In this document: in pieces, positions 19,313 to 29,491 of the stretch
Numbering within the stretch: position 1 is the stretch's first letter
Layout of the letters: each line of letters starts with the position of its first letter
Source of the DNA: Neorhizobium galegae
GTDB lineage: Bacteria > Pseudomonadota > Alphaproteobacteria > Rhizobiales > Rhizobiaceae
DNA: 64,000 nucleotides
Direction: 5' to 3'
Assembly: GCF_017877135.1 (NCBI RefSeq)
Contig: NZ_JAGIPH010000010.1
Location: forward strand, 124,001-188,000
Made by a program: the position numbers and the translations under genes
The notes under the pieces: model-generated
Seen by the model: the letters and a program-made list of their open reading frames with translations, nothing else
The model's database searches: none
What the model was told of the DNA's origin: nothing

Positions 19313-20380
19313 ATGGTCACCATCAAGGAAATCGCCAAGGCCGCCGCCGTGTCTCCCGCCACCGTGTCGCGTGTCCTGAACTATGATCCGACGCTGTCGA
19401 TCTCGCCGGCCAAGCGCCAGGCGGTGATCGAAACGGCGGAGGCGCTCAATTATGCGACACCGCGCAACCGCAACCGCGCCCAGGCGGGACCGCTGCAACT
19501 GCCGAACCGGGTTCTGGCCATTCCGCGCCTGGCCATCGTGCATTTCCTCGAGCCCTCAGAGGAACTGATCGACCCCTATTATATCGGTGTGCGCCTGGGC
19601 ATCGAAAACCGCTGCCGGGAATACCGCATCGAGGCGGTCAAGGTCTTTCACTCCGAGGCCGTCACGGCAGGGGCGCTGCTGCAGAGCGTTTCCGGTGCCA
19701 TCGTTGTCGGCAAGCATTCCCGCCAGGAAATCGCCTGGCTTTTCGAGCATGCCCGCCATCTCGTCTTTGCCGATTTCGTGCCGCGCCGGGAAGATCTCGA
19801 CTATGTGTGCAGCGATCTCGGCCTTGCAACCCGCAAGATCCTCGACGGGCTGGCAAGTGCCGGTTACCAGCGCATCGCGTTTATCGGCGCCCATGATCCG
19901 GTCAGCGCCGATGGTGGCATGTTCGGCGAACGGCGTTGCCGGGCCTATATCGAGTGGCAGCGCGAGCGCGGCGGCTTTGATGCAGACCTGATGGCGCTGA
20001 GTTCCCCGGACGACCACCGCCATGGCCAGAACCTGCGCCTGGAAGTGGGCTACGAACAGGCAAAGGTCATCCTGGCGCGGACGACCCGGCCGGATGCCCT
20101 CGTCATGGCCAATGACAATCTGGCGATCGGCGCCTACAGGGCCATCCAGGAGGCGGGACTGTCCATTCCCAACGATATTGCCGTGGTCTCCTACAATGAC
20201 ATCCCCGTCGCGCAATTCCTCAACCCGCCGCTGTCGACCATGCGCATCCTCAGCGAAGCCATCGGCGAAACGGCCGTGGACCTTCTGGTGGAGCGCATCC
20301 AGGGCCGCGAATACGCCAAGCACGTGATACTGCCGACGGAAATGATCTGGCGCGAAAGCTGCCGCAAGCCCATCATCTAA
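19313..20380 (+). CDS. lacI: LacI-family repressor, EbgR-like, probable regulator of the lac operon
   Basis: A 355-residue repressor with an N-terminal LacI helix-turn-helix and hinge (TIKEIAKAAAVSPATVSRVLN, residues 3-23) and a periplasmic-binding-like sugar domain. Several blocks recall E. coli EbgR, the repressor of a cryptic beta-galactosidase: NYDPTLSIS, DPYYIGVRLGIE, RIAFIGAHDP, SYNDIPVAQFLNPPLSTMRI. It stands directly upstream of lacEFGZK on the same strand, with an identical 9-bp site before both genes. Lactose or a derivative is the likely inducer, inferred from the neighbours. No strong Shine-Dalgarno beyond GGAAAA. Confidence 0.85.
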   Translation: MVTIKEIAKAAAVSPATVSRVLNYDPTLSISPAKRQAVIETAEALNYATPRNRNRAQAGPLQLPNRVLAIPRLAIVHFLEPSEELIDPYYIGVRLGIENRCREYRIEAVKVFHSEAVTAGALLQSVSGAIVVGKHSRQEIAWLFEHARHLVFADFVPRREDLDYVCSDLGLATRKILDGLASAGYQRIAFIGAHDPVSADGGMFGERRCRAYIEWQRERGGFDADLMALSSPDDHRHGQNLRLEVGYEQAKVILARTTRPDALVMANDNLAIGAYRAIQEAGLSIPNDIAVVSYNDIPVAQFLNPPLSTMRILSEAIGETAVDLLVERIQGREYAKHVILPTEMIWRESCRKPII

Positions 20381-20476
20381 CGCATTGGTTTCCCGAGCAT
20401 AACGACCTCTTACCGACAGGCCGCGCCAGCGGGCCGCGGTGCCTGCTCACCTGTGCCTTCGCACTTGCAAAAAATA

Positions 20477-20485
20477 TTTAGTAAA
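20477..20485 (+). promoter_or_regulatory. Operator-like site upstream of lacE
   Basis: TTTAGTAAA in an A/T-rich stretch 88 bp upstream of the lacE ATG; the same site on the opposite strand occurs before lacI. Likely binding site for the LacI/EbgR-like repressor. Its presence also argues that the longer lacE frame opening at 20453 is not the true start. Confidence 0.5.
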
Positions 20486-20572
20486 ACTTTTCTTGCCATC
20501 GGATTTCTTTTCCGCTTAGGTCTGGCCCGGGCGGAGGATCGCCATCAGCTTGATGTTTTCGGGGAGGAAAAC

Positions 20573-21841
20573 ATGGACAGATTGCCATTGAAGACATGGA
20601 CCCTGCGTGCAGCATGGGTTGGCGCAAGCCTCATGGCGGCGGCGCCCGCATTTGCCGGTGAAATCACCATCTGGTGCTGGGACCCGAATTTCAACGTCGC
20701 GATCATGCGCGAAGCCGGCGAACGCTATACGAAGGCGCATCCGGGCACGACGTTCAACATCGTCGATTTTGCCAAGGCAGACGTGGAGCAGAAGCTGCAG
20801 ACGGGGCTTGCCTCGGGCACCGGCAATGCGCTGCCGGACATCGTGCTGATCGAGGATTACGGCGCGCAAAAATATCTGCAGTCTTTCCCCGGCGCCTTTG
20901 CGCCGATGACCAAGAAGATCGATTACTCCGGCTTTGCGCCCTACAAGGTGCAGCTGATGACGCTGGAAGGCGAGACCTACGGCGTGCCCTTCGACAGCGG
21001 CGTCACCGGGCTTTTCTATCGCCGGGATTATCTGGAACAGGCGGGCTTCAAGCCCGCCGACCTCGAGAACATCACCTGGGACCGCTACATCGAGATCGGC
21101 AAGGCCGTCGAGGCCAAGACCGGCAAGAAGATGACGACAGAGGACCTCAACGATGGCGGCATGACGCGCATCATCATGCAGTCGGGCGGCAAGTGGTACT
21201 TCAACGACGACGGCGAACTGGACGTGACCGGCAATGCGGCGCTGAAGGGGGCACTGGATACCCAGGCCAAGATGGTCAAGGCCGGCATCGTCAAGCCTGC
21301 AACCGGCTGGAACGATTTCGTCAAGGGCTTCACATCCGGCGACGTCGCCTCGGTCGTCACCGGCGTCTGGATTACCGGCACGATCAAGGCACAGGCCGCG
21401 CAGGCCGGGAAATGGGGCGTCGCCCCCACTCCGCGTCTCGACATGGCCGGCGCCACCAATGCATCGAACCTTGGCGGTTCGAGCTGGTATGTGCTGGCAA
21501 AATCCAAGGAAAAGGATGAGGCTATCAATTTCCTCGGCGCAATCTACGGCAAGGATATCGATTTCTACCAGAAGATCCTGGCCGATCGCGGTGCGGTCGG
21601 CTCCCTGACCGCGGCCCGGTCCGGCGCAGTCTACCAGCAGTCGGATGCCTTCTTCGGCGGCGAGCAGGTCTGGCAGCGCTTCGCCGACTGGCTGGCAAAG
21701 GTTCCGCCGGTCAACTACGGCATCTTCACCAATGAACTCGACAATGCCGTTACCGCCAATCTGCAGGCGCTGATTGCCGGAAAGCCGGTGGATGCGGTGC
21801 TGAAGGACATCGAAGAGCAGGCCAAGACGCAGATCCAGTAA
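20573..21841 (+). CDS. lacE: Lactose-type ABC transporter substrate-binding protein
   Basis: A 422-residue family-1 sugar-binding protein. After a Sec signal peptide ending ...APAFA, the mature protein starts GEITIWCWDPNFN, a sugar-binder opening seen in LacE-type proteins. The blocks LPDIVLIEDY, VPFDSGVTGLFYRRD and FTSGDVASVVTGVWITG fit the fold. The ATG at 20573 follows GGGGAGGAAA; a frame open from 20453 would overlap the operator. Order (binding protein, two permeases, beta-galactosidase, ATPase) equals lacEFGZK of Agrobacterium radiobacter, from which lactose as substrate is inferred. Confidence 0.88.
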   Translation: MDRLPLKTWTLRAAWVGASLMAAAPAFAGEITIWCWDPNFNVAIMREAGERYTKAHPGTTFNIVDFAKADVEQKLQTGLASGTGNALPDIVLIEDYGAQKYLQSFPGAFAPMTKKIDYSGFAPYKVQLMTLEGETYGVPFDSGVTGLFYRRDYLEQAGFKPADLENITWDRYIEIGKAVEAKTGKKMTTEDLNDGGMTRIIMQSGGKWYFNDDGELDVTGNAALKGALDTQAKMVKAGIVKPATGWNDFVKGFTSGDVASVVTGVWITGTIKAQAAQAGKWGVAPTPRLDMAGATNASNLGGSSWYVLAKSKEKDEAINFLGAIYGKDIDFYQKILADRGAVGSLTAARSGAVYQQSDAFFGGEQVWQRFADWLAKVPPVNYGIFTNELDNAVTANLQALIAGKPVDAVLKDIEEQAKTQIQ

Positions 21842-21860
21842 CGTCCTTCACAGGCCTCTC

Positions 21861-21912
21861 CTGCCGGCGCCATTCAGCCGGCAGCCCTCTCCTGCGGCAG
21901 GATTGCCGCAGG
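21861..21912 (+). promoter_or_regulatory. Two stem-loops between lacE and lacF
   Basis: First hairpin: CTGCCGGC with GCCGGCAG (21861-21884, 8-bp stem, 8-base loop). Second: CCTGCGGCA with TGCCGCAGG (21891-21912, 9-bp stem, 4-base loop). They lie in the 128-bp gap after the binding-protein gene, as at the other two importer operons here, and probably stabilise the lacE message or reduce read-through. Confidence 0.6.
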
Positions 21913-21969
21913 ACTTGCGGGCAAAGCGGGTGGCCGGTTTCACGGCAAAGCGTTCAGGGTGAGGCCCAG

Positions 21970-22878
21970 GTGGCGATCTTCACGGCACGAAACAGGCACG
22001 GCGGTCTGAAGCGGTATTACGATGTCAACGGCTGGCTGTTCATCGGCCCGGCGCTGGTGCTGATCGCGATTTTTCTGCTCTATCCGATCGTGCAGTCGCT
22101 GACGCTGTCGGTCTATTCCGGCCGCGGCATGATGATGAAGTTTACCGGCTTCGGCAATCTGGTGCGGATCTACAATGATCCGATCTTCTGGAAGGCGCTG
22201 ACCAACACGATCACCTTCTTCATCATCCAGGTGCCGATCATGATCGTCCTGGCGCTGATCATCGCCAATGCGCTCAACAATCCAAAACTCCGGTTTTCCG
22301 GCCTGTTCCGCACGGCGATCTTCCTGCCCTGCGTCTCGTCGCTGGTGGCCTATTCCATTCTGTTCAAGAGCATGTTTTCCGTCGACGGCATCGTCAACCG
22401 CACCCTGATCGGCCTTGGCGTCATGGACCAGCCGATCAACTGGCTGACCGACCCGTTCTGGGCCAAGGTTCTCGTCATCACCGCCATCACATGGCGCTGG
22501 ACCGGCTATAACATGATCTTCTACCTCGCAGCCCTCCAGAACATCGACCGCTCCATCGATGAGGCCGCCCGTATCGATGGTGTCCCCTCCTGGGGGCGCT
22601 TCTTCTATCTGACGGTGCCCATGCTGAAGCCGGTGATCCTGTTTACCACGATCACCTCCACCATCGGCACGCTGCAATTGTTCGACGAGGTCTACAGCCT
22701 GACGGAAGGCAAAGGTGGTCCCTCGAACGCGACGCTGACGCTGTCGCTCTATATCTACAACCTCACCTTCCGCTTCATGCCGAACTTCGGCTATGCGGCG
22801 ACGATTTCCTATGTGATCGTGGTGCTGGTGGCGCTGTTGTCCTTCCTGCAATTTTATGCGGTGAGGGAGCGGCGATGA
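21970..22878 (+). CDS. lacF: Lactose-type ABC transporter permease (MalF-like)
   Basis: A 302-residue permease with six predicted membrane helices, beginning with a GTG codon (VAIFTARNRHGG). The EAA loop is present as NIDRSIDEAARIDGVPSWGRFFYLTVPML, typical of carbohydrate importers of this subfamily. It ends with a four-base overlap with lacG. No strong ribosome site precedes the GTG apart from AGGCCCAGG. Confidence 0.9.
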   Translation: MAIFTARNRHGGLKRYYDVNGWLFIGPALVLIAIFLLYPIVQSLTLSVYSGRGMMMKFTGFGNLVRIYNDPIFWKALTNTITFFIIQVPIMIVLALIIANALNNPKLRFSGLFRTAIFLPCVSSLVAYSILFKSMFSVDGIVNRTLIGLGVMDQPINWLTDPFWAKVLVITAITWRWTGYNMIFYLAALQNIDRSIDEAARIDGVPSWGRFFYLTVPMLKPVILFTTITSTIGTLQLFDEVYSLTEGKGGPSNATLTLSLYIYNLTFRFMPNFGYAATISYVIVVLVALLSFLQFYAVRERR

Positions 22879-23711
22879 CAAAGCGCCTGATGAGCGACCG
22901 CCTCACGGCCCGCCTCGGCAGCGGCCTGCGCTATGGCCTCCTGTCGCTGGCCGCCTTCTTATCCGTCTTCCCCTTCTTCTGGATGCTGATCGGTGCGACC
23001 AACATCACCGCCGATATCAACACCGGCAAGGTCACCCCCGGCGCAGCGCTCCTCGACAATATCCGCTCCTTCGTGGCGCAGGTGGACGTGCCGGTCGTTT
23101 TGTGGAACTCGGCAAAGATTGCGATCCTCGGCACCGCCGTCACCATCATCGTGTCATCAATTGCCGGTTACGGGTTCGAGATGTTCCGCTCCAGGCTCCG
23201 GGACCGGATCTATTCCGTCATCCTGCTGACGCTGATGGTGCCGTTCGCCTCGATCATGATCCCGCTCTTCATGATGATGGCAAGCGCCGGGCTCATCGAT
23301 ACGCATATCGCCATCGTGCTGCCGACGCTCGCCTCGGTCTTCATCATCTTCTACTTCCGCCAGGCCTCCAAAGCCTTTCCCGCCGAGCTGCGCGATGCCG
23401 CCAAGATCGACGGTCTGAAGGAATGGCAGATCTTTCTCTTCATCTATGTGCCGGTGATGCGCTCCACCTATGCGGCGGCCTTCGTCATCGTCTTCATGAC
23501 CAGCTGGAACAACTACCTGTGGCCGCTGATCGTGCTTCAATCCAATGAGACGAAGACGATCACGCTCGTCGTCTCCTCGCTGGCCTCCGCCTATTATCCC
23601 GATTACGGCGCCGTGATGGTCGGCACCATCCTTGCCACCCTTCCCACCCTTTTCGTCTTCTTCGCCATGCAGCGCCAGTTCGTCCAGGGCATGCTTGGCT
23701 CCGTGAAATAG
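22875..23711 (+). CDS. lacG: Lactose-type ABC transporter permease (MalG-like)
   Basis: A 278-residue permease with six helices and the MalG-type EAA loop (AFPAELRDAAKIDGLKEWQIFLFIYVPVM), followed by FMTSWNNYLWPLIVLQSNETKT, a common pattern in this family. Its start overlaps the lacF stop (ATGA). It should form the membrane channel with LacF, energised by LacK. Confidence 0.9.
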   Translation: MTKRLMSDRLTARLGSGLRYGLLSLAAFLSVFPFFWMLIGATNITADINTGKVTPGAALLDNIRSFVAQVDVPVVLWNSAKIAILGTAVTIIVSSIAGYGFEMFRSRLRDRIYSVILLTLMVPFASIMIPLFMMMASAGLIDTHIAIVLPTLASVFIIFYFRQASKAFPAELRDAAKIDGLKEWQIFLFIYVPVMRSTYAAAFVIVFMTSWNNYLWPLIVLQSNETKTITLVVSSLASAYYPDYGAVMVGTILATLPTLFVFFAMQRQFVQGMLGSVK

Positions 23712-23713
23712 GA

Positions 23714-25966
23714 ATGTTTGCGATGCGCATGACCCGTCTTTTCAACGACAACTGGATTTTTTCGGAAGGCTTCGACGAGGCTTCGAAAACGGCTCTTGCC
23801 AAGGGCGAGACCGTTCGCCTGCCGCACAATGCGCTCGACCTGCCGTTCAACTATTTCGATGAAGCAAGCTACCAGCGACCCTTCACCTACCAGAAGATCC
23901 TGGCCTGGCAGCCGGAGTTCGACGGGCGTGAAGTCTCCGTGGTGTTTGACGGCGCCATGGCCAATGCGCATGTCTACCTGAACGGCGAGGCCGTGATCGC
24001 CCACAAGGATGGCTATACGCCCTTCGAAGCGCGGCTCACCGGCCGGCTGAAGCCCGGCGACAACCTTTTGACGGTGAGCATCGACGGCAGCGAGAACCCG
24101 GACATCCCGCCGTTTGGCGGCCGCATCGATTACCTCACCTATGCCGGCATCTATCGCGATGCCTGGCTGAAGGTGACGACGCCTGTCTCCATCGGCCAGC
24201 TGAAGATCGAGACGCAGGAGACGCTCTCCGACGCGAAGGGCGTGACCGTCCGTGTCGATCTTGCCAATCCGTCGGACGCGGCCCTTGCCGGCCGGCTGAC
24301 CGTGGCATTGAAGGACGGCGAGCGCGTGATCGCTTCTGAGACACTGGATGTGGCGGCCGCTCGCCACACCTTTACCTTCACCGGTCTTGAAGGCCTGTCG
24401 CTGTGGGAGCCCGATCATCCGGTCCTCTATACGGCGGAGGCCCGCCTTGAGAGCGACGCCGGCGAAGACAGTTACACCTCCCGCTTCGGCTTCCGCACGG
24501 CAGAATTCACCGCAAGCGGCTTCAAGCTCAACGGCAAGCTTCTGAAGATCCGCGGCCTCAACCGCCACCAGGCCTTCCCCTATACGGGCTATGCCATGGG
24601 CAGGCGGGCCCAGGAGCACGATGCGGAAATCGTCAAGAACGAGTTGAAGTGCAATCTGGTGCGCACCTCGCATTATCCGCAATCGCCCTGGTTCCTCGAC
24701 CACTGCGACCGCATTGGGCTTCTGGTGTTTGAGGAAATTCCTGGCTGGCAGCATATCGGCGACAAGGAATGGCAGGCGGAATCGGTGCGCAATGTCGAGC
24801 GCATGATCACCCGCGACTGGAACCACCCCTCGATCATCCTCTGGGGCGTGCGCATCAACGAGTCGCAGGACAGCCATGATTTCTACGCCGAGACCAACCG
24901 GGTGGCGCGCGAGACTGACCCGACCCGCCAGACCGGCGGCGTGCGCTTCATCACCGACAGCGAATTCCTCGAAGACGTCTATACGATGAACGACTTCTAT
25001 CTCGGCAGCGAGGAAATGCCGGGCGCCAATCATGCCCGCACGCCGCTGCGCGACCAGCAGGCCTGCACGGGCCTGCCCACCAGGGTTCCCTATATGGTGA
25101 CCGAGTTCAACGGCCACATGTATCCGACCAAACGCCATGACCAGGAAGCCCGCCAGGCCGAACATGTGACGCGCCACCTGCAGGTGCTGAACGCCATGTA
25201 CGGCGATCCCTCGATCTCGGGTGCCATTGGCTGGTGCGCCTTCGATTACAACACCCACCGCGATTTCGGCTCGGGCGATCGCATCTGCCACCACGGCGTG
25301 ATGGACATGTTCCGCGAGCCGAAGTTTGCCGCCTCTGTCTATGCCAGCCAGTGCGCCCCGGAAGAGGAGATCATCCTGAAGCCGGTGACCTTCTGGGCGC
25401 GCGGCGAACGCAATATCGGCGGCATCATGCCGCTCATCGTGCTGACGAATTGCGACGAGGTGGAATTCGTCTATGGCAGCCACCTGCGAAAGCGCGTCGG
25501 ACCGGATCGCGACAGCTATCCGCACCTTCCCCATCCGCCGGTTATCATCGACCGCCGGCATTTTTCCGCCGAGGAACTGGGAAGCTGGGGCATGGCCTGG
25601 CAGGATGGCGAAGTGATCGGCTACCGCAATGGCGAGCCCGTAGCGACGGTGAAAATGTCGGGCGGTGCGGTGCCGACGCGTCTTGAGGTGGTGGCGGACG
25701 ATCAGACGCTGCCGGCCGCCACCAAGGACCAGGTGCGGGTGATCGTGCGGGCGCTCGACCAGACCGGCAATCTGCTTCCCTTCCTCGACGAGCCGGTCCA
25801 GGTGACGGTAAAGGGCCCGGCAAAGCTGCTTGGTCCATCCAATCCGGTTCTCACCGGTGGCGCGACCGGTTTCTGGCTGGAATCGACCGGAGAGGTTGGT
25901 TCAATCGACGTCACCGTGTCATCGGCGCGGTTTAAGCCGCGCACCCTTTCGCTGTCCGCCGTGTGA
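23714..25966 (+). CDS. lacZ: Beta-galactosidase, glycoside hydrolase family 2
   Basis: A 750-residue GH2 enzyme without signal peptide, so it cleaves imported lactose in the cytoplasm. Domain order: sugar-binding jelly roll (1-155), immunoglobulin-like domain (160-265), TIM barrel (270-560) and C-terminal beta domains. The acid/base glutamate is in RINESQ (E383) and the nucleophile in VTEFNG (E464), counted from the ATG at 23714. Starts at 23723 or 23729 are equally possible; GGAA is best spaced for 23723. It is shorter than E. coli LacZ (1023) but normal for compact GH2 enzymes. It sits between permease and ATPase genes as in A. radiobacter lacEFGZK. Confidence 0.9.
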   Translation: MFAMRMTRLFNDNWIFSEGFDEASKTALAKGETVRLPHNALDLPFNYFDEASYQRPFTYQKILAWQPEFDGREVSVVFDGAMANAHVYLNGEAVIAHKDGYTPFEARLTGRLKPGDNLLTVSIDGSENPDIPPFGGRIDYLTYAGIYRDAWLKVTTPVSIGQLKIETQETLSDAKGVTVRVDLANPSDAALAGRLTVALKDGERVIASETLDVAAARHTFTFTGLEGLSLWEPDHPVLYTAEARLESDAGEDSYTSRFGFRTAEFTASGFKLNGKLLKIRGLNRHQAFPYTGYAMGRRAQEHDAEIVKNELKCNLVRTSHYPQSPWFLDHCDRIGLLVFEEIPGWQHIGDKEWQAESVRNVERMITRDWNHPSIILWGVRINESQDSHDFYAETNRVARETDPTRQTGGVRFITDSEFLEDVYTMNDFYLGSEEMPGANHARTPLRDQQACTGLPTRVPYMVTEFNGHMYPTKRHDQEARQAEHVTRHLQVLNAMYGDPSISGAIGWCAFDYNTHRDFGSGDRICHHGVMDMFREPKFAASVYASQCAPEEEIILKPVTFWARGERNIGGIMPLIVLTNCDEVEFVYGSHLRKRVGPDRDSYPHLPHPPVIIDRRHFSAEELGSWGMAWQDGEVIGYRNGEPVATVKMSGGAVPTRLEVVADDQTLPAATKDQVRVIVRALDQTGNLLPFLDEPVQVTVKGPAKLLGPSNPVLTGGATGFWLESTGEVGSIDVTVSSARFKPRTLSLSAV

Positions 25967-25982
25967 AAAAGAGGAAGACCGC

Positions 25983-27056
25983 ATGAGCGCGCTCTCGTTG
26001 CAAGGCATCCGGAAATCCTACGGATCGCTGGAGGTGATCAAGGGTGTCGATCTCGACATCCAGCCGGGCGAGTTCACGGTCTTCGTCGGCCCCTCCGGCT
26101 GTGGCAAATCCACGCTGCTGCGCATGATTGCGGGACTTGAGGATATCAGCGGCGGCGATCTCATCATCGGCGACGAGCGGATGAACGACACCGATCCGTC
26201 GCGGCGCGGCATCGCCATGGTCTTTCAGTCCTACGCGCTCTACCCGCACCTCACCGTGCGTCAGAACATGGGCTTTGCGCTGCGCTTTGCCGGAGTTCCC
26301 AAGGCCGATATCGACACCCAGGTGATGCAAGCGGCCCGCATTCTGGAACTGGAACCGCTCCTGGAGCGCAAGCCCGGGCAGCTTTCCGGCGGTCAGCGCC
26401 AGCGGGTGGCAATCGGCCGGGCGATCGTGCGCCATCCAAAAGTATTTCTGTTCGACGAGCCGCTCTCCAATCTCGATGCGGAACTGCGCGTCCACATGCG
26501 CATGGAGATTGCAAAGCTCCACAAGAAGCTCGGCACCACCATGATCTATGTGACCCATGACCAGGTGGAGGCGATGACGCTGGCCGACAAGATCGTCGTC
26601 CTGCGCGCCGGCATGGTCGAGCAGGTGGGATCGCCGCGCACGCTTTACAACGATCCCAACAACCGGTTCGTGGCGGGTTTCATCGGCTCGCCGAAAATGA
26701 ACTTTCTGCCGGCCGTCGCGGTCTCCACGGATGGCCAGCCGGCAGTGCGGCTGGATGAATTCGACACGATCCTGCCGATGAAAGCGATCGCGACCCGCCT
26801 GCAACCCGGAACGCCCGTTACGGTAGGGTTGCGGCCGGAAGCCTTCCGTCCGGACGGTGACTGCTCCTTGACGCTCAATGTCGAAATGATCGAGTACCTG
26901 GGGGGCGAGACGCTGGTCCATGGCCGCGGCAGTGGCGAACTCGTCACCGCAAAGCTCTCCCAGTCCGTCACCGTGCCGGGTGGCGAACGGGTTGCGCTTG
27001 CCTTTGACAGCCGGGATCTGCTGCTGTTCGACGCAAGCGGCAAGCGCATCCAATAG
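25983..27056 (+). CDS. lacK: Lactose-type ABC transporter ATP-binding protein (MalK/UgpC-like)
   Basis: A 357-residue ATPase: Walker [11 protein letters not shown]-loop FQSYALYPH, signature [15 protein letters not shown], Walker [14 protein letters not shown]-loop YVTHDQ, then a C-terminal TOBE/OB-type regulatory domain (GLRPEAF...) as in MalK-group proteins. AAGAGGAAG precedes the ATG at 25983; the frame is open further upstream but that part overlaps lacZ. It completes the lac importer. Confidence 0.93.
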   Translation: MSALSLQGIRKSYGSLEVIKGVDLDIQPGEFTVFVGPSGCGKSTLLRMIAGLEDISGGDLIIGDERMNDTDPSRRGIAMVFQSYALYPHLTVRQNMGFALRFAGVPKADIDTQVMQAARILELEPLLERKPGQLSGGQRQRVAIGRAIVRHPKVFLFDEPLSNLDAELRVHMRMEIAKLHKKLGTTMIYVTHDQVEAMTLADKIVVLRAGMVEQVGSPRTLYNDPNNRFVAGFIGSPKMNFLPAVAVSTDGQPAVRLDEFDTILPMKAIATRLQPGTPVTVGLRPEAFRPDGDCSLTLNVEMIEYLGGETLVHGRGSGELVTAKLSQSVTVPGGERVALAFDSRDLLLFDASGKRIQ

Positions 27057-27406
27057 GCAACCGCGAACATCCGGCAAACGCGCGAGGCGATCTGCCGGAA
27101 AGGCCCTTTCCACGGCAATGACGGAGAGGCCGCGGCCCGACCACGGCTCTCTCATTGCCCGCATTCGGCGGCGCGCCTTGCCTGAGGCCCTTGCCAAGTT
27201 CCCGCCGGTCTTCTTCCAGCGCGGCATCATAGACTATAGAACATGATGCAATTCAGAGCTTATCCGCTTACCGTTTATTTCGTATTTTGCTTATATATAT
27301 GTGTAGGCAATTGCATCGTGATGGTCGTCTCAGCAAGGTCTGGTTGCACAGGCGCTTCGGTGCTAGAACCTTCGGAGACCTGAGGGATGGCAGAAAAGCG
27401 CGCGCG
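27057..27406. other. Intergenic region after lacK
   Basis: 350 bp without a gene I can support. A strikingly A/T-rich patch at about 27236-27310 (including TATATATATG) is a plausible promoter for the GGDEF-EAL gene. I see no clear terminator hairpin for the lac operon. Confidence 0.4.
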
Positions 27407-29440
27407 ATGAGCATCCTGTTTGCGAAAAACCAGCTTTTGGACAAGGCCGAAGACGCCAGATCTTTCAAGAGGTGGCTCTATGTCAGCCTTGTGCGTCTGG
27501 CGTTTCGCAACAACTTCGCCAATATTACCGTCAATCTGGCCGCGGGCTTCGGTTTCGTCCTGATCATCTGGCCGTCCGAGGAGATGAGCGAGAGCTTTCT
27601 GGCGCAATGGCTGGTGGCGCTATCGGTGCTGTCGCTGGCGCGGCTGACGCATTCCTTCTTTGTCATCAAGCGCCTTCGGGACGAGCCCGACATCACCCAG
27701 GCCCAGTTGCGGCCGCACCTCTTTCTCTACGCCGCAGGCCTTCTGACGGCAGCCGGTCTGTGGGGGATCATCACGGCCTCGACCGTGCTTGCGGGACATG
27801 AGGAAAGCCGGCATGCGGCGCTTGTCATCATTCCGGCACTTGCGGCCGGCGCAACCGGCATTCTGGCGTCGCAACGGGTGATCGGCCGCATCTATATTTC
27901 GGTGATGCTGCTTCAGGGCTCACTCGCCCTTGCCCTTGCCAGGGAGCCGGAACACCTGATGGCGGTCTTGGGCGTCATCTTCACCATCGTGATGCTGATT
28001 GCACACCGCAACAATCATCAGGTTCTCAGACAGAGTTTCGAGCTGCAGTTTCGCAACAATGATCTCGTCGAGAAGCTTGAGGCTGAACGCAGCCTTTTGG
28101 AAAACCTCAACGCCACTCTGGAAGCACGGGTGCGCCAGCGCACGGCGGAATTGAAGGAACTGGCGGCGCAGGATCCTCTGACCCGCGTTCTCAACCGCAG
28201 CGGCCTGATGCAATGGTGCGCCGAGCAGGAGGAAAGCGTCAGTGCGTCGGCCGGCTTTGCGGCGATCTTCATCGATCTCGACCGTTTCAAGCAGATCAAT
28301 GACGGCCTGGGCCATACGGTTGGTGATATCGTGCTGGTGGAAGTGGCAAGGCGGCTGGATCGGGCACTTGGGGCCCATGGCGCCCTGGGCCGTTGGGGTG
28401 GCGACGAGTTCGTGGCCATTGTCCGCACACCGCAGGAGCGTCCGGAAGACTGGAGCTGCACGCTGGTGGACCGCATGCGCGCGGCGGTGGAGGAGCCGAT
28501 TGCTGTTGCCGGGCGCCAGCTGCAGGTAGGCTTCAGCGCCGGCGTCGCCGCGACCGGCAGCGACCGCCTCCGAGTAACGGACGCCATTCACTGTGCCGAT
28601 CTCGCCGCCGGCGATGCCAAGCGCAAGGGGCGCGGCGTTACCCAGATCTACCGCAAGACGCTGCTGGCCGAGCAGGAGCGCAATCTGGCCCTTGTCCAGG
28701 CCCTCAAGCAGGCCATTGCCAATCGTGAGTTTTCGGTGGTGTTCCAGCCGGTGGTTCAGGCGGGTTCCCATGCGGTGCATAGCCATGAGGTGCTGCTGCG
28801 CTGGAACAATCCGGATTACGGTCTGGTCAGTCCCGACGAATTCATTCCGATTGCCGAAGATACGGGCGAGATCGTAACGATTGGCGCCTTTGTGCTGGAC
28901 ACAGCGCTGCGCGAGATCGCCCGAACGGCCGATCCTGATGGTCCGCGCCGCCTTGCTGTCAACGTGTCGCTTCGCCAGTTGATCGCCCCGGGCTTTTTCG
29001 AGGTAGTCCGCTCCACGCTGGAGCGCCATCAGGCGCGGCCGGAGGATCTCGTTCTGGAGGTGACGGAATCCATTTTCGATACGCGCCGGCAGTCGATCAT
29101 CAAGGCAGTCCTGCTTGAACTGCATCTTTATGGCGTCGAAATCCATATCGACGATTTCGGCACCGGCTATTCGTCGCTGTCACGCCTGCATGAAATGCCG
29201 GTGCAGGCGCTGAAGATCGACAGGTCTTTCGTCCAGGCGCTCGACAGCCATGGCCACGCCATCATCGAGGGAACCGCTCTCATTGCCCGAAAGCTCGGGA
29301 TTGCCATCGTGGCGGAAGGTGTCGAGACAGCACAGCAGGTGGCTGAGCTCGAAGCGCTCGGCATCGACTATCTGCAGGGCTATTTCTTCGGAAGACCAAG
29401 CCCGGCCCTCGCACGTCCCCCGCAGTCGAAAAGCGCCTGA
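27407..29440 (+). CDS. Membrane-anchored GGDEF-EAL protein (cyclic-di-GMP turnover)
   Basis: A 677-residue protein. The N-terminal ~200 residues contain about five or six membrane helices; a short coiled segment (about 212-252) leads into a GGDEF domain with intact GGDEF at 331-335, then an EAL domain. The EAL motif reads EVL (461-463, in HEVLLRW), but the other catalytic blocks are present: NVSLRQL, LEVTES, IDDFGTGYSSL, LKIDRSFV, EGVETAQQ. Phosphodiesterase activity is therefore likely and cyclase activity possible. No RxxD inhibitory site sits before GGDEF. The frame opens 40 codons earlier, but the ATG at 27407 directly precedes the membrane domain. Confidence 0.88.
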   Translation: MSILFAKNQLLDKAEDARSFKRWLYVSLVRLAFRNNFANITVNLAAGFGFVLIIWPSEEMSESFLAQWLVALSVLSLARLTHSFFVIKRLRDEPDITQAQLRPHLFLYAAGLLTAAGLWGIITASTVLAGHEESRHAALVIIPALAAGATGILASQRVIGRIYISVMLLQGSLALALAREPEHLMAVLGVIFTIVMLIAHRNNHQVLRQSFELQFRNNDLVEKLEAERSLLENLNATLEARVRQRTAELKELAAQDPLTRVLNRSGLMQWCAEQEESVSASAGFAAIFIDLDRFKQINDGLGHTVGDIVLVEVARRLDRALGAHGALGRWGGDEFVAIVRTPQERPEDWSCTLVDRMRAAVEEPIAVAGRQLQVGFSAGVAATGSDRLRVTDAIHCADLAAGDAKRKGRGVTQIYRKTLLAEQERNLALVQALKQAIANREFSVVFQPVVQAGSHAVHSHEVLLRWNNPDYGLVSPDEFIPIAEDTGEIVTIGAFVLDTALREIARTADPDGPRRLAVNVSLRQLIAPGFFEVVRSTLERHQARPEDLVLEVTESIFDTRRQSIIKAVLLELHLYGVEIHIDDFGTGYSSLSRLHEMPVQALKIDRSFVQALDSHGHAIIEGTALIARKLGIAIVAEGVETAQQVAELEALGIDYLQGYFFGRPSPALARPPQSKSA

Positions 29441-29491
29441 TGGCGTATAGCGACACGCCGAAACTGCTGCCTGACAGGCGTTGAGCCGGCG

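Noticed and set aside
20453-20572. N-terminal 40-codon extension of lacE
   Set aside because: It would contain the operator-like site and the A/T-rich promoter region and place the signal peptide internally; the ATG at 20573 has a strong ribosome site.
23603-25561. Leftward open frame of 652 codons opposite lacZ
   Set aside because: Shadow of lacZ with intact catalytic residues on the other strand; no homology pattern.
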